From positions 186,001 to 250,000 of the forward strand of contig JAKAWR010000001.1 of the NCBI GenBank assembly GCA_021816935.1: DNA of 64,000 nucleotides, given 5' to 3'. This document shows positions 7,339-17,078 of this stretch, in pieces. The notes under the pieces were generated by a model. The model was not told the DNA's origin. It saw only the letters and a program-made list of their open reading frames with translations, and ran no database searches. This DNA is from Actinomycetes bacterium. GTDB lineage: Bacteria; Actinomycetota; Acidimicrobiia; Acidimicrobiales; JAMCPL01. The position numbers and the translations under genes are program-made. The first letter of the stretch is position 1. The number at the start of each line of letters is the position of its first letter.

Positions 7339-10300
7339 ATGGGACCCGCTCCAACGTCCGCCAGCCGGAGGAATGCTGCCGGCGTTATGTACGCGCGGGA
7401 CGTTGAGACCACATCGTCAACCGCAGTACAGGTCGAATCGCTGGATTACCCGGAGGGGGGAACAGAATATCTCGATGCGGCAGCCAATCGACTGCTGATC
7501 TTTGACGGCGCTACGGGAACGAACCTTCAGCTCCTCGGCCTGACACCGGAAGACTTCGGAGGAAGGGACCTGGATGGCTGCAACGAGATGCTCTGCCTGT
7601 CCAAGCCGGAAGTTATCCACGATCTCCACGAGCGTTTCTTTGCGGCCGGATCGAGGGTTGTCGAAACCGATACCTTTGGAGCCAACGAGATCGTCCTCTC
7701 CGAATACGGCATCTCCGGCCGAGCCAGGGATATCAACCTCGCGGCTGCTCGGATTGCCCGGAGCGCTGCTGACGCGGCGACGGCTCGAGAAAGAGCGTCT
7801 ACGCACGGGCGCTTCCCTGCTCGCCGCTTCGTTGCCGGATCGATGGGCCCCGGAACCAAATCACCAAGTCTTGGACAGACCACCTACGCCATCCTCCGAT
7901 GCATGTACCAGGCTCAAGCGGAAGCACTCATCGAGGGCGGCGTCGACGTACTGCTCGTAGAGACGATTTTCGACATCCTCCAGGCGAAGGCCGCCATCGA
8001 GGGCACTCGGCGCGCCATGCTCGCCCTCGGTCTGAGGCTCCCGATCCAGGTCCAGGTCACGATCGAGTCAACCGGGAGGATGCTCGCTGGCACGGAGATA
8101 TCCGCCGCTCTCACGTCCCTATCCGCACTAACCCCGGACATCATCGGCATGAACTGCGCCACAGGACCCCAGGAGATGGGCGAGCATGTCCGCTACCTTT
8201 CCCGCTACTCCAGATATCCGATCTCGGTTCAACCCAATGCCGGCCTTCCCTCCGTCGTGGACGGCCGGATGCACTACGACCTCACGCCCGAGGACCTGGC
8301 CTCGCACCTTCATCGCTTCGTGACCGAGTATGGCGTCTCCATCGTCGGCGGCTGCTGCGGAACGACACCCGAACACATCGAGGCGGTCGTTGCGAGGCTT
8401 GCCGATGTTCACCCGGCATCCCGGAGCCCACAGCCGGAGCCGGGCATCTCGTCCCTCTTTGCCCACGTGCCCTATCGCCAGGAGACCTCTTTTCTCGTCA
8501 TCGGGGAACGTGCGAACGCCAATGGCTCCAAGCGCTTCAGGGACGCAGTACTCGCGGCGGATCACGATCTGGCCGCCTCAATCGCCAGGGAGCAGGAGCG
8601 TGGCGGAGCGCACGTACTCGACGTGTGCGTCGACTACACCGGTCGAGACGGTACTGCAGATATCCAGGCGGTCGTGTCGAGACTTGCGTCCCGGGCAACC
8701 GCTCCGTTGATGATCGATACAACCGAGGCAAACGTTGCCAAGACCGCCCTGGAACTGCTCGGCTCCAAGCCAATCCTGAACTCGGTGAACCTCGAAGACG
8801 GTGACGCTCGCGGCACGCGCCTCGACCTGTTCCTGTCCCTTGCACGCGACTACGGGGCAGCAGTGGTGGCAACCTGCATCGACTCCGAGGGCCAGGCACG
8901 TAACGCCGCCTGGAAGCTTCGCGCGGCAAGGTCCATCAGCTCACTGGCTACCGGTCGTTACGGCCTCGACCCTCACGACGTCTTGGTAGACCCACTCGTA
9001 CTTCCCATCACCACCGGAATGGAGGAGTCCCGCAGGGACGGTCTGGAGACCATCGAGGCCATTCGCCTGATCAAGGAGGCGCTTCCTGACGCGTCAACCG
9101 TAATCGGCCTGTCCAACATTTCCTTCGGACTTACACCCGGCGTGCGCCCCATCCTCAACTCGGTTTTCCTCCACGAGTGCATCGAAGCAGGACTCGACGC
9201 CGCCATCCTCCATGCCGGCAACATCTCCCCGCTGAGCCGCATTCCTGAAGAGGCTGTCACAGCCGCACTTGATCTTGTCTACGACCGGCGCAGGCCCGGC
9301 TACGACCCTCTAGAAGCGCTGATGCTCCTCGATCCCGGCTCGGTTCCGTCGCCCGCGGAACAGGCTGAGGACCGCTCCTCCTGGCCGGTAGAGCGCCGCC
9401 TCTCCCAACGCATAGTCGATGGTGACCGCAACGGCATCGAGGGCGACCTGGACGCGGCTATGGACGGTGGCTTCGACCCGCTCGCAATCATCAACGACCA
9501 TCTTCTCGCAGGCATGAAGGTAGTCGGTGAGCTGTTCGGTTCGGGCAGGATGCAGCTACCCTACGTCCTCCAGTCTGCCGAGACCATGAAGGCGGCGGTG
9601 GCCTACCTCGAGACTCGCATGGACAGGGACGCCGGGTCGCAGCGGGGCACAATTGTGCTTGCGACCGTAAAGGGCGACGTTCACGATATCGGCAAGAACC
9701 TCGTCGACATCATCATGACCAACAACGGTTACAAGGTGGTAAACCTCGGAACGAAGGTAGGGCTGTCGCAGATGCTGGACGCGTTCGAAGAGCACGGGGC
9801 CGACGCTATCGGTATGAGCGGTTTGCTCGTAAAGTCAACCATCGTAATGCGAGATAGCCTCGTCGAGCTCAACGAACGCTCTCTTGCCGCCATCCCCGTG
9901 ATCCTCGGTGGGGCAGCCTTGACACGCGGTTACGTGGAGAGGGACCTCCGGGAGGTCTATGAAGGCCGCGTCTTCTATGGAAAGGACGCGTTCGAGGGCC
10001 TATCGGTGATGGATCGCCTCATGTCGCTCAAGAGATCCGAAGTCGACGATCCCGCCTTCGGACGGGAACAGAGCGCAGCACGATCGTCATCGAGACGCCG
10101 CCTGGCTCCGGGAGGAGAGGATCCAGCCCTCGCGGCGTCCGGCGGGAACACGGGGACAGCCGCGACCCTGCCCTCCCGTTCCCCGGAGGTCATATCCACT
10201 AACCCCGTTTTCCCGCCCCCGTTCACGGGCTCCCGGATCGCCAAAGGCATTCCCCTCGATGAGATAGTCCCGTACCTGAACAAGACTGCCCTCTACCGCA

Positions 10301-10998
10301 ATCAATGGGGCTTCCGGCCGGACAAGGAATCGGCGGAAACCGATTCCCGGTTCAAGGAGCGGATTGACCACGTGCTGCGCTCCGAGCTTACACTCGCGCG
10401 CGAGAAGGACCTCCTCGTGCCACAGGTCGCATGGGGATATTTTCCGGCCGCCTCTGAAGCTGACGACGTCGTGATCTACTCCGACGACAAGCGCCGTGAG
10501 GAGCGGCAGAGGTTCCGCTTTCCCCGCCAACAGGAACCGCCGTACCTGTGCATCGCGGATTTCTTCCGACCCGTGGACTGTGGTGAAACCGACTGGGCAG
10601 CGTTCCAGCTCGTAACCATGGGCAACCAGGTAACGCTCGAGGCGGGCCGCCTTTTTGAGGCTAACGAGTACGGGGCATACGTGCGCCTGCACGGCCTCGG
10701 GGTCGAGCTCACCGAGGCTCTGGCCGAATACTGGCACAAGCGCATCCGCCAGGAATGGGGCTTCGGGGTGGAGGACGGAGGCAGCGTAGCCGATCTTTTC
10801 AGGCAGCGCCACCGTGGGGGCCGGTATTCCTGGGGCTACCCGGCCTGCCCCGACCTGACGGACAACGAAAAGGCCTACAACCTTCTAGAAGGAGCCCGGA
10901 TCGGTGTCGAGCTGACAGAAACCTTCCAGTTCGTACCCGAACAGTCCACCATCGCCATCATCTGCCACCACCCCCAGGCGAAGTATTTCGTTGCCTGA
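7339..10998 (+). CDS. metH: Cobalamin-dependent methionine synthase
   Basis: Transfers methyl from methyltetrahydrofolate to homocysteine via bound cobalamin. All four modules are present. The homocysteine/zinc domain has Cys near 272 (GMNCATGP) and the Cys pair near 338 (GGCCGTTPEHI). The pterin domain starts near 387 (VIGERANANGSKRF). The cap and B12 domains follow, with the cobalt-ligating His in GDVHDIGKN near 780. The C-terminal SAM-binding reactivation domain runs from about 970 to 1219 (RYSWGYPACPDLTDN). A Ser/Arg/Gly-rich linker of about 60 aa separates the last two. ATG 7339 is kept because of a -10 box 6 nt upstream; ATG 7387 with GGAGG 14 nt upstream is an alternative. Confidence 0.97.
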   Translation: MGPAPTSASRRNAAGVMYARDVETTSSTAVQVESLDYPEGGTEYLDAAANRLLIFDGATGTNLQLLGLTPEDFGGRDLDGCNEMLCLSKPEVIHDLHERFFAAGSRVVETDTFGANEIVLSEYGISGRARDINLAAARIARSAADAATARERASTHGRFPARRFVAGSMGPGTKSPSLGQTTYAILRCMYQAQAEALIEGGVDVLLVETIFDILQAKAAIEGTRRAMLALGLRLPIQVQVTIESTGRMLAGTEISAALTSLSALTPDIIGMNCATGPQEMGEHVRYLSRYSRYPISVQPNAGLPSVVDGRMHYDLTPEDLASHLHRFVTEYGVSIVGGCCGTTPEHIEAVVARLADVHPASRSPQPEPGISSLFAHVPYRQETSFLVIGERANANGSKRFRDAVLAADHDLAASIAREQERGGAHVLDVCVDYTGRDGTADIQAVVSRLASRATAPLMIDTTEANVAKTALELLGSKPILNSVNLEDGDARGTRLDLFLSLARDYGAAVVATCIDSEGQARNAAWKLRAARSISSLATGRYGLDPHDVLVDPLVLPITTGMEESRRDGLETIEAIRLIKEALPDASTVIGLSNISFGLTPGVRPILNSVFLHECIEAGLDAAILHAGNISPLSRIPEEAVTAALDLVYDRRRPGYDPLEALMLLDPGSVPSPAEQAEDRSSWPVERRLSQRIVDGDRNGIEGDLDAAMDGGFDPLAIINDHLLAGMKVVGELFGSGRMQLPYVLQSAETMKAAVAYLETRMDRDAGSQRGTIVLATVKGDVHDIGKNLVDIIMTNNGYKVVNLGTKVGLSQMLDAFEEHGADAIGMSGLLVKSTIVMRDSLVELNERSLAAIPVILGGAALTRGYVERDLREVYEGRVFYGKDAFEGLSVMDRLMSLKRSEVDDPAFGREQSAARSSSRRRLAPGGEDPALAASGGNTGTAATLPSRSPEVISTNPVFPPPFTGSRIAKGIPLDEIVPYLNKTALYRNQWGFRPDKESAETDSRFKERIDHVLRSELTLAREKDLLVPQVAWGYFPAASEADDVVIYSDDKRREERQRFRFPRQQEPPYLCIADFFRPVDCGETDWAAFQLVTMGNQVTLEAGRLFEANEYGAYVRLHGLGVELTEALAEYWHKRIRQEWGFGVEDGGSVADLFRQRHRGGRYSWGYPACPDLTDNEKAYNLLEGARIGVELTETFQFVPEQSTIAIICHHPQAKYFVA

Positions 10999-11016
10999 CC
11001 AGCGGGCAGTGGCTAC

Positions 11017-11036
11017 GCTCCGGTCCAAGCCGGAGC
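11017..11036. terminator. Hairpin between convergent metH and YfhO-like gene
   Basis: GCTCCGG and CCGGAGC form a perfect 7-bp stem with a 6-nt loop 18 bp after the metH stop. No T-tract follows on either strand, so it is a candidate bidirectional terminator only. Confidence 0.4.
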
Positions 11037-11072
11037 TTCGCCGTTCGATCGCTCGTGCGTCCACCCGGCGCG

Positions 11073-13550
11073 TCAGCCCGCCAGCACCGAGCGTGCCCGG
11101 GCGGCATGGCGCGCTCCCTTGCTGCGCTCGACGGGCAGCGCCCCGTAGGTAACAGCAAGCATCGCGAGGATGATCAAGACCCCGCCAATTGCCAGAACAA
11201 TGCCACCCGTCAGAGCGGCCGGCCAGTAGGTGAGCGTAACCCGACTACGTCCCTTTGGCACAGACAGGGAGAGCATGGTGCCCACGGCTTTTCGAACGGG
11301 CACACTCCGGCCGTTCACGACGGCATGCCATCCCGGAAGGTACGTAAAGCGCGCCAGCAGCGTGGCAGCCTCTGTGGCCTTGACGCTGGCGGTTATCGAG
11401 TTGTTCGAGGACCATCGCCACGACAGTACCCGTCCGGCACTCGTATCGCCGGCCTCAGCACTCTTGACCACGGACGACTTCGGCTCGACCGACAGGCGAA
11501 CCGCCCCTGGAACGCTGAAAATCGAGAAGCTATCCTTCCTCATGGCAAGGGTCGTCCCAGACGGTACGGTTATGCCGCCACCCGGGCCAACTTGCGAAAG
11601 TATGTACCGAACTCCATAGAGCCGGGCGATGGACGCGGAACCTATCGCCGGATCGAGAATCCCCGGGCTAAGGACAGTGCTGCTCGGGACGCCACCGAAG
11701 CGTTCCAAGGACTTAAGGTACTCCTTCTGGGTCATGGGGTCGTATGATGCGAATACCGCAACGCTGTAGGCAATGTTCGTCTCGGGCAGGAATCCGATCG
11801 AGGGATTGGATACCGTGGCTGGGATTGCCGCGACGCCCGGTGGCGCGGGACCGGCGGCAAGAGCATGGTTGCCGACGAGCTTCTGAACCTGATTCACCGT
11901 CCGATCCGTAGGGAAATACCGGTGGCTGTAACTCGCTGCATCTGCCGGTACCGGCATGAGCAATGCCACCTGAGCGAGAACCGCCGCGGCGAACGTCATG
12001 ACCTGCCAGAGAGCGGCACCCTGCAGAGCAGCGTGCCGCTCACGACTGTCAGTAGCAGTCAGCTGCGCTTCCCGCAGAAACGTCCACACCGCAAGAAGCG
12101 TCGAGCCCGCTACGAGCGAGGCGAGCGCGAATCCGAGCGCGTTGAGTTGGATACGCCTGTCAGCCACGGAAATGTCGTGTCCGAACTCACGATGGATGAT
12201 CAAGACCCCTATAACTACGAGCATTGCAAGGGCTGCTGAAATGAACACCACCCGATCGAAGAGGTAGGGGTTGCGTCGTGGCCGATCCGAAGCTCTCACG
12301 GCCCCGTCGGCACCCGAAGCGCCCGGCGAGGACACGCCTCTCGGCGGCGACGAGGCCGACATGAGCCGGCTGAACCCCAGGCCTGCAAGTACGGCGATGC
12401 AGAACCCGATCGGCATCAACAGGCGCGTCATCGCGATTCCATGAGTGGCCGGGATTGCACGGATTAGCCTGACCAGTGGAGGCGGAGCGTACACGATCAC
12501 CCCGAGCAGAACGGCTGTAGCGCCCAGAGCGAGCGGAGCCAAGCGCTTCCGGAGCCGCAGAAGTGCAACAGCGGCCAGCGCAACCGCGAGTGGGCCAACG
12601 GCGGAACTGATCTCGAAAAAATTTGAAGGTCCGAAGTAGTGGCTGCCCGTATTGGGGTAACCGACGTAACCCGGAACCAGTAGGAGAATGATGCCGCTGA
12701 ATGGGAGGGAATTATACGGTCCCGCTCCCGTCGCATGCGTAGAGCTGTCAAGGAGCTGGGCACCGGGCAGCCACAGCGGGGCGGACAGCATTGCACCCAT
12801 CGCAGCACCCAGGGCCACCCTCATCCCACCCGCCACGGCCCGGCTTCGGTCGATCCGTCCCGTGAAGAGCGCAGCAGCCGCCGCCAGCGCCCCTGCAAGG
12901 GCAACAGCCGTGCCGTCGAGCAGGATCGACTCGGGGTGCCCCGCGTATACAAGGAACGCCGTAGACACCGCGAGGCCGGAAATCGACCAAGCCGGTCTCC
13001 TCCCCCTCCAGGCCAAGACGGCGAAGAACACTATCCAACCGATCCAGGCCGTAGCCTGACCCTGCGGCCAACCCATCCAGTTCGCCAGCGATCCCGAGAA
13101 CTCGAAGGTTACACCCGCGACGAGTCCGCCCGCGATGCTCGTTCCGAGTACCCTCGATGCCGCATACGCTCCCGATCCCGCGATGAACAGACCCACGAAC
13201 ATCGACACCGTGTAGCCGAACGAGGCAGGGAACAGATACGAGATCAGGTGCGGCAGGGAGAACGGCGCCGACTGGAAGTTGAGGAACTGTGGCATCCCGA
13301 GAAGGTTGTAGTGGTTAAGGAGCGGAATCTGCATCGAGCGGACAGCCTGGCGATCAAGAAGCAGCCACGGAGCCGTCTGAGCGACCTGGTCCGAGGTGAC
13401 AATAGTGTGCACGTGGCTGAACATGTGCGACGTGACTGGATAAACGTTCATGAAAGCCATGTTCCCGAACACCGCTCCCCGCCCGATTGCCGGATAGAAG
13501 AACGTCGCCGTGAGAACTGCCTGCATCGCCAGCGCAAGTAGGTCGCCCAT
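11073..13550 (-). CDS. YfhO-like polytopic membrane protein
   Basis: The architecture matches the YfhO family: about a dozen transmembrane helices followed by an extracytoplasmic segment and a closing C-terminal helix. YfhO proteins are GT-C-like and linked to glycosylation of cell-envelope polymers. The N-terminal region has the family-like acidic/aromatic loop after helix 1 (GRGAVFGNMAFMNVYPV). Near the C-terminus, LARFTYLPGWHAVVNGR is the typical YfhO beta-segment, then a helix (GGIVLAIGGVLIILAML) and a basic tail. ATG 13550 sits just before the first hydrophobic segment; the ORF's extra 74 N-terminal residues look non-coding. The substrate is not predictable. It is 825 aa and lies downstream of lipB-lipA on the same strand. 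Confidence 0.8.
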   Translation of the reverse strand: MGDLLALAMQAVLTATFFYPAIGRGAVFGNMAFMNVYPVTSHMFSHVHTIVTSDQVAQTAPWLLLDRQAVRSMQIPLLNHYNLLGMPQFLNFQSAPFSLPHLISYLFPASFGYTVSMFVGLFIAGSGAYAASRVLGTSIAGGLVAGVTFEFSGSLANWMGWPQGQATAWIGWIVFFAVLAWRGRRPAWSISGLAVSTAFLVYAGHPESILLDGTAVALAGALAAAAALFTGRIDRSRAVAGGMRVALGAAMGAMLSAPLWLPGAQLLDSSTHATGAGPYNSLPFSGIILLLVPGYVGYPNTGSHYFGPSNFFEISSAVGPLAVALAAVALLRLRKRLAPLALGATAVLLGVIVYAPPPLVRLIRAIPATHGIAMTRLLMPIGFCIAVLAGLGFSRLMSASSPPRGVSSPGASGADGAVRASDRPRRNPYLFDRVVFISAALAMLVVIGVLIIHREFGHDISVADRRIQLNALGFALASLVAGSTLLAVWTFLREAQLTATDSRERHAALQGAALWQVMTFAAAVLAQVALLMPVPADAASYSHRYFPTDRTVNQVQKLVGNHALAAGPAPPGVAAIPATVSNPSIGFLPETNIAYSVAVFASYDPMTQKEYLKSLERFGGVPSSTVLSPGILDPAIGSASIARLYGVRYILSQVGPGGGITVPSGTTLAMRKDSFSIFSVPGAVRLSVEPKSSVVKSAEAGDTSAGRVLSWRWSSNNSITASVKATEAATLLARFTYLPGWHAVVNGRSVPVRKAVGTMLSLSVPKGRSRVTLTYWPAALTGGIVLAIGGVLIILAMLAVTYGALPVERSKGARHAARARSVLAG

Positions 13551-13813
13551 TATGCTCGATCCCCGCCTTCTATGACTGGAGACGGTGGGACCTGGCCGGA
13601 TTTCGTTGGAGTAGGCCCCGCTCCGACTGGCCACCGCCGTCCCGGTTGCCCCTGTGCCCCGCAGGGGCGCGCTCAGCGAAGAGCCCGGCGCAGGCGAACG
13701 GAATACCGGCACTTCAGCAGCATCCTGGCCGGCTCCCGTGGCGTCCACGACTGCGCAAGGGCAAAGTGGCACTGCCGGCTCGGTCAGGAAGGCGTGTCGC
13801 AGACGTCACTCGA

Positions 13814-15547
13814 TCAGGATACTTCACTCGTGCTCGAGCTCCCTCTCGCCGCGTATCCTTCGCGGGCATGATAGCTGGACCGAGCGAGCGGGGCCGCGGC
13901 AACATGGGAGAATCCCATGCCATATCCCGCAGAGGCGATATGGCCGAACTCCTCCGGCTCCCACCACCGGACCACGGCAACTTTCGATCGAGACGGTCTG
14001 AGGTACTGCCCGACGGTCAGCATGGTGGCACCGGCCGCGCGAATGTCCTCCATAGCCTGCATGAGCTCGCCGTAGGTCTCTCCCAGACCGACCATGAGCC
14101 CGGACTTCACGACCAACCCCGCCTGTGCCGCCCTGGCGAGCACGGCCAGGCTCCGAGCGTAGCCTGCCTGTGGCCTGACAGCGCGCTGGAGGCGTGCCAC
14201 GGTTTCAAGGTTGTGGTTCAGCACGTCCGGGAGGGCTGCGAACACAGTATCGAGTGCCCTCCGGTCGCCCTTGAGATCCGAAATGAGAAGCTCAACGACG
14301 GCCCTGGGTGCTACAAGCCGGACCTGCTTGACGACCTCCGCCATCGCACCGGCACCACCGTCCACAAGATCGTCTCTCGCTACGGTGGTCACCACTACAT
14401 GGCCGAGCCCCATTGCCCTTACAGCCCGGGCCACCCGCGAAGGTTCGTCGGGGTCCTGAGCCAGCGGCCTCCGGGTATCGACCAAGCAGAAGCCGCAATT
14501 GCGGGTGCAGCGGTCACCGTTCATCATGAATGTTGCGGTACCGGCGGAGTAGCATTCGAAAATGTTGGGGCAGCCTGCCTCCTCGCAGACTGTCACGATC
14601 CCGCTTCCACTTAGGTGCGCCTTTAGCCCCGCGAAAGCCGGACCCATGGACGCCTTCGGCCGCATCCATGGCGGCTTCCGCGAAACCGGTGCCGCTAACG
14701 GTATACGCCCCTGTACCGGCGAGACGTCATGCGCAGCGACTGGCCCAAGAGCTTCCGCGGATAGGGATCTCGGAAGGAGTGGCGCTTCGCCACTCCTTCC
14801 TTTCGCCATCCCACCGGACCGAGACCGGTCGTGGCTGCGCCGCTCGCCCTCATTCGCCGTCCCACCGGACTGCGTCAGCGGCCAGCCCACGGAGGCAAAA
14901 TCAACCCCGCCGCAGCCCCATATCCCTCCAGCCTCCTCTGATACCGCTGAAACAATTTCCGCCATCGACGCCTGCGAGCCCTCGCTCCTGACCGATGTCA
15001 TCTCAACCCCCTCGATTCCACATGGCATGATCGGCTCGAACCGGACGAGGTCGGTACTCACGTTAAGTGCGAACCCGTGGAGCGTCCTGCCCCGCTGGAG
15101 TCTTGTACCCACAGAACAGATCTTGCGAGGGGCGCTACCGGCGACCCAGACCCCGTGAAGCCCCGCACGACGCTGCGCGTCAATTCCCAGCCGCCCGAGT
15201 ACCCTGATCACCAGCTGCTCGATATTGGCAGTGTGATCGGCGACACCATAGTCGCGCCCCACTTGAACGATCGGATAACCTACCAACTGGCCCGGCCCGT
15301 GGTAGGTGACATCGCCACCCCTGTCCACGCGTAGGAGCCCTCCCTCGAGCTCCGAAACGCCCACGAGAACGTTCGAAGGTGCTCCGTGACGACCGGTCGT
15401 ATAAACGTGCGGATGCTCCATGAGAAGCAGGTAATCCGACGCAGACCTGCGGGCGACGGCCCTCTGCAACCACAGCGCCTCCTCGTAGCGAACCCTGCCA
15501 AGCCATCTGGCGTGCAGCACCGCCTCACAGCTCCGACTGGAAATCAT
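13814..15547 (-). CDS. Fused octanoyltransferase-lipoyl synthase (LipB-LipA)
   Basis: Both steps of de novo lipoylation are in one 577-aa frame. Residues 1-215 are LipB: substrate loop GGDVTYHGPGQLVGYPIV, catalytic Lys in RKICSVGTR and Cys in MPCGIEG. Residues about 290-577 are LipA: auxiliary cluster Cys 321, 326 and 332 (CEEAGCPNIFEC), radical-SAM motif CTRNCGFC (347/351/354) and the C-terminal RSSYHA serine motif. The linker (about 215-290) is low in complexity and contains an in-frame dispersed repeat and a perfect hairpin. All catalytic residues I can check are present, so both halves should be active. The ATG overlaps the E2 gene by 23 nt, so they are co-translated. Confidence 0.95.
   Translation of the reverse strand: MISSRSCEAVLHARWLGRVRYEEALWLQRAVARRSASDYLLLMEHPHVYTTGRHGAPSNVLVGVSELEGGLLRVDRGGDVTYHGPGQLVGYPIVQVGRDYGVADHTANIEQLVIRVLGRLGIDAQRRAGLHGVWVAGSAPRKICSVGTRLQRGRTLHGFALNVSTDLVRFEPIMPCGIEGVEMTSVRSEGSQASMAEIVSAVSEEAGGIWGCGGVDFASVGWPLTQSGGTANEGERRSHDRSRSGGMAKGRSGEAPLLPRSLSAEALGPVAAHDVSPVQGRIPLAAPVSRKPPWMRPKASMGPAFAGLKAHLSGSGIVTVCEEAGCPNIFECYSAGTATFMMNGDRCTRNCGFCLVDTRRPLAQDPDEPSRVARAVRAMGLGHVVVTTVARDDLVDGGAGAMAEVVKQVRLVAPRAVVELLISDLKGDRRALDTVFAALPDVLNHNLETVARLQRAVRPQAGYARSLAVLARAAQAGLVVKSGLMVGLGETYGELMQAMEDIRAAGATMLTVGQYLRPSRSKVAVVRWWEPEEFGHIASAGYGMGFSHVAAAPLARSSYHAREGYAARGSSSTSEVS
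14747..14770 (+). repeat. Dispersed repeat, copy 2, inside lipB-lipA linker
   Basis: AAGAGCTTCCGCGGATAGGG plus ATCT, 20 of 24 bases matching copy 1 when aligned by eye. In the coding frame on the minus strand it encodes RSLSAEAL. Confidence 0.5.
14772..14800. repeat. Perfect 13-bp inverted repeat in lipB-lipA linker
   Basis: GGAAGGAGTGGCG and CGCCACTCCTTCC are separated by CTT, directly adjacent to dispersed repeat copy 2. It lies within codons for the inter-domain linker. Just beyond it, TCGCCATCCCACCGGACC and TCGCCGTCCCACCGGACT form an imperfect direct repeat. Confidence 0.8.
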
Positions 15548-17078
15548 GGCCTCCGAGAACGTTGGCGATTTCTTTCAGGAATGCCGCAGCATAGGCACCA
15601 TCGACGGCCCGGTGGTCAAAAGAGATCGCAAGCATCCCCATGGATCTGATCGCAACGGACTCTTCCCCGTCCTTTCCCGTCACAACCACCGGCTTCCGGG
15701 ATACTCCATCCGTCGACAGGATTGCCACCTGGGGTTGGTTGATGATGGCCACCGTCATGAACGTACCGTAGGGACCAGGATTGGTTATGGTAAAAGTCCC
15801 GCCAGCAATGTCGCCAGGCGTCAACTGCCTTGAGCGGGCTCTTGTGACGGCCGTATGAATTGAGCGTGCCATCCCCCTGAGGCCGAGGTCGTCCGCCCGG
15901 TGAAGGACTGGGACGATCAGCCCGTTGTGGTCGAGGTCAACCGCGATTCCCAAATTGATCTCATGGTGAATAACGAGCGAATCCCCCTGCACCGAGGCAT
16001 TCAGCCTCGGCCACCGCTTCAGCGCCTCAACGCAGGCCCGAGCGGCAAACGGCAAGTAACCCAGCGAGAATCCCTCTTCCTCGCTAAAACGGGGACCGAC
16101 CTCCCTACGAACCTTCTCAACAGCCTGGTACCCGGCCTCGAGGGATACAAGCGTATGCGCCGCAGCCGCCTTCGATCGCACCATGCGCTCTGCCGTCAAG
16201 CGTCGGATGCTGTCGAAAGGCACCACCTCGTCCACCGGCAGGCTTGCCGTACTGCCCACGAATCCGGCCGCCGCCGGAGCGGTCGGCGGCGCTCCGCCTC
16301 CCTCGCGTCCAGCCTCCACCGTCCCAGCGGGAAACACTTCCCCATGCACCGGCCCTCTCTCGTAGGAGGTCCGATCGATATAGGACAGCACATCGCTCCT
16401 CGTAACCAAGCCGCCTGGACCCGACCCGGCGACCGACGCCGGCTCGATTCCCCGCTCACGCATCAGCCTCCTTACGATGGGCGAACCCGTCAGGTCGGGA
16501 CCCTGGCCGGCCCGACCGGCCACACCACGCACCTCGCCCGGGCCCTCAACGCGCAATGCGCTCCCTGCTCTGCCCTCGACGCCGATGCCAACCTCTCCCG
16601 TAGCCTCAGCAGCGCCTCCCACTGCAGCCTCCAATGTCGCACTTGCAACCCCTACTTGACCTTGAGCATCAACCTTTCCTGCAGCGTTAGCCTCGTCGAG
16701 ATCGGCTACCGGTCCCTCCGAGCCCGTGGGCGCTTTCCTGGCCTGAGCCATCGTCATGCTGCCAGTGCTGCCCGTGCCGCCGGTACCGTCCACCAGGCTG
16801 CCGGAGTCATCCATGAGCTCTATGATCGCAAGCAACGCTCCGGACGCAACCGTTTCGCCCTCTGTAGCCAGAATCGCTGCCAGCCTACCCGTAGCAGGCG
16901 ACGGAACCTCCATATCGATTTTGTCGGATGAGACCTCCAGAAGTGCTTCGCCCTCCTCCACATGGTCGTCGACTGCTCTCAACCACCTCGAAACCGTCGC
17001 CTCGGCGACGGTTTCCCCGAGTTGAGGCATCGTGACGTCCACCTCAACTCCCCGTTCTAAATGGGACTCATCCGGCAT
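15525..17078 (-). CDS. 2-oxoacid dehydrogenase E2 (lipoamide acyltransferase)
   Basis: Core acyltransferase of a 2-oxoacid dehydrogenase complex. The N-terminal lipoyl domain has the modified lysine in SSDKIDMEV (Lys53). An Ala/Gly/Thr-rich hinge follows to about residue 185, then the E1/E3-binding domain (SPIVRRLMRERGIEPASVAGSG) and the catalytic domain with the active-site motif SFDHRAVDGAYAAAFL near the C-terminus. It is 517 aa with one lipoyl domain. ATG 17078 has GGAAGGAG 6 nt upstream and overlaps the lpd 3' end. Whether the partner E1 is for pyruvate, 2-oxoglutarate or branched-chain acids cannot be told; no E1 gene is in the window. Confidence 0.93.
   Translation of the reverse strand: MPDESHLERGVEVDVTMPQLGETVAEATVSRWLRAVDDHVEEGEALLEVSSDKIDMEVPSPATGRLAAILATEGETVASGALLAIIELMDDSGSLVDGTGGTGSTGSMTMAQARKAPTGSEGPVADLDEANAAGKVDAQGQVGVASATLEAAVGGAAEATGEVGIGVEGRAGSALRVEGPGEVRGVAGRAGQGPDLTGSPIVRRLMRERGIEPASVAGSGPGGLVTRSDVLSYIDRTSYERGPVHGEVFPAGTVEAGREGGGAPPTAPAAAGFVGSTASLPVDEVVPFDSIRRLTAERMVRSKAAAAHTLVSLEAGYQAVEKVRREVGPRFSEEEGFSLGYLPFAARACVEALKRWPRLNASVQGDSLVIHHEINLGIAVDLDHNGLIVPVLHRADDLGLRGMARSIHTAVTRARSRQLTPGDIAGGTFTITNPGPYGTFMTVAIINQPQVAILSTDGVSRKPVVVTGKDGEESVAIRSMGMLAISFDHRAVDGAYAAAFLKEIANVLGGHDFQSEL

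Noticed and set aside
10755-11747. 330-aa + strand ORF
   Set aside because: Reads another frame of the metH end and then antisense to the YfhO-like gene.
13646-14614. 322-aa + strand ORF
   Set aside because: Antisense to the LipA half of the fusion and the yfhO upstream gap; no recognisable composition or motifs.
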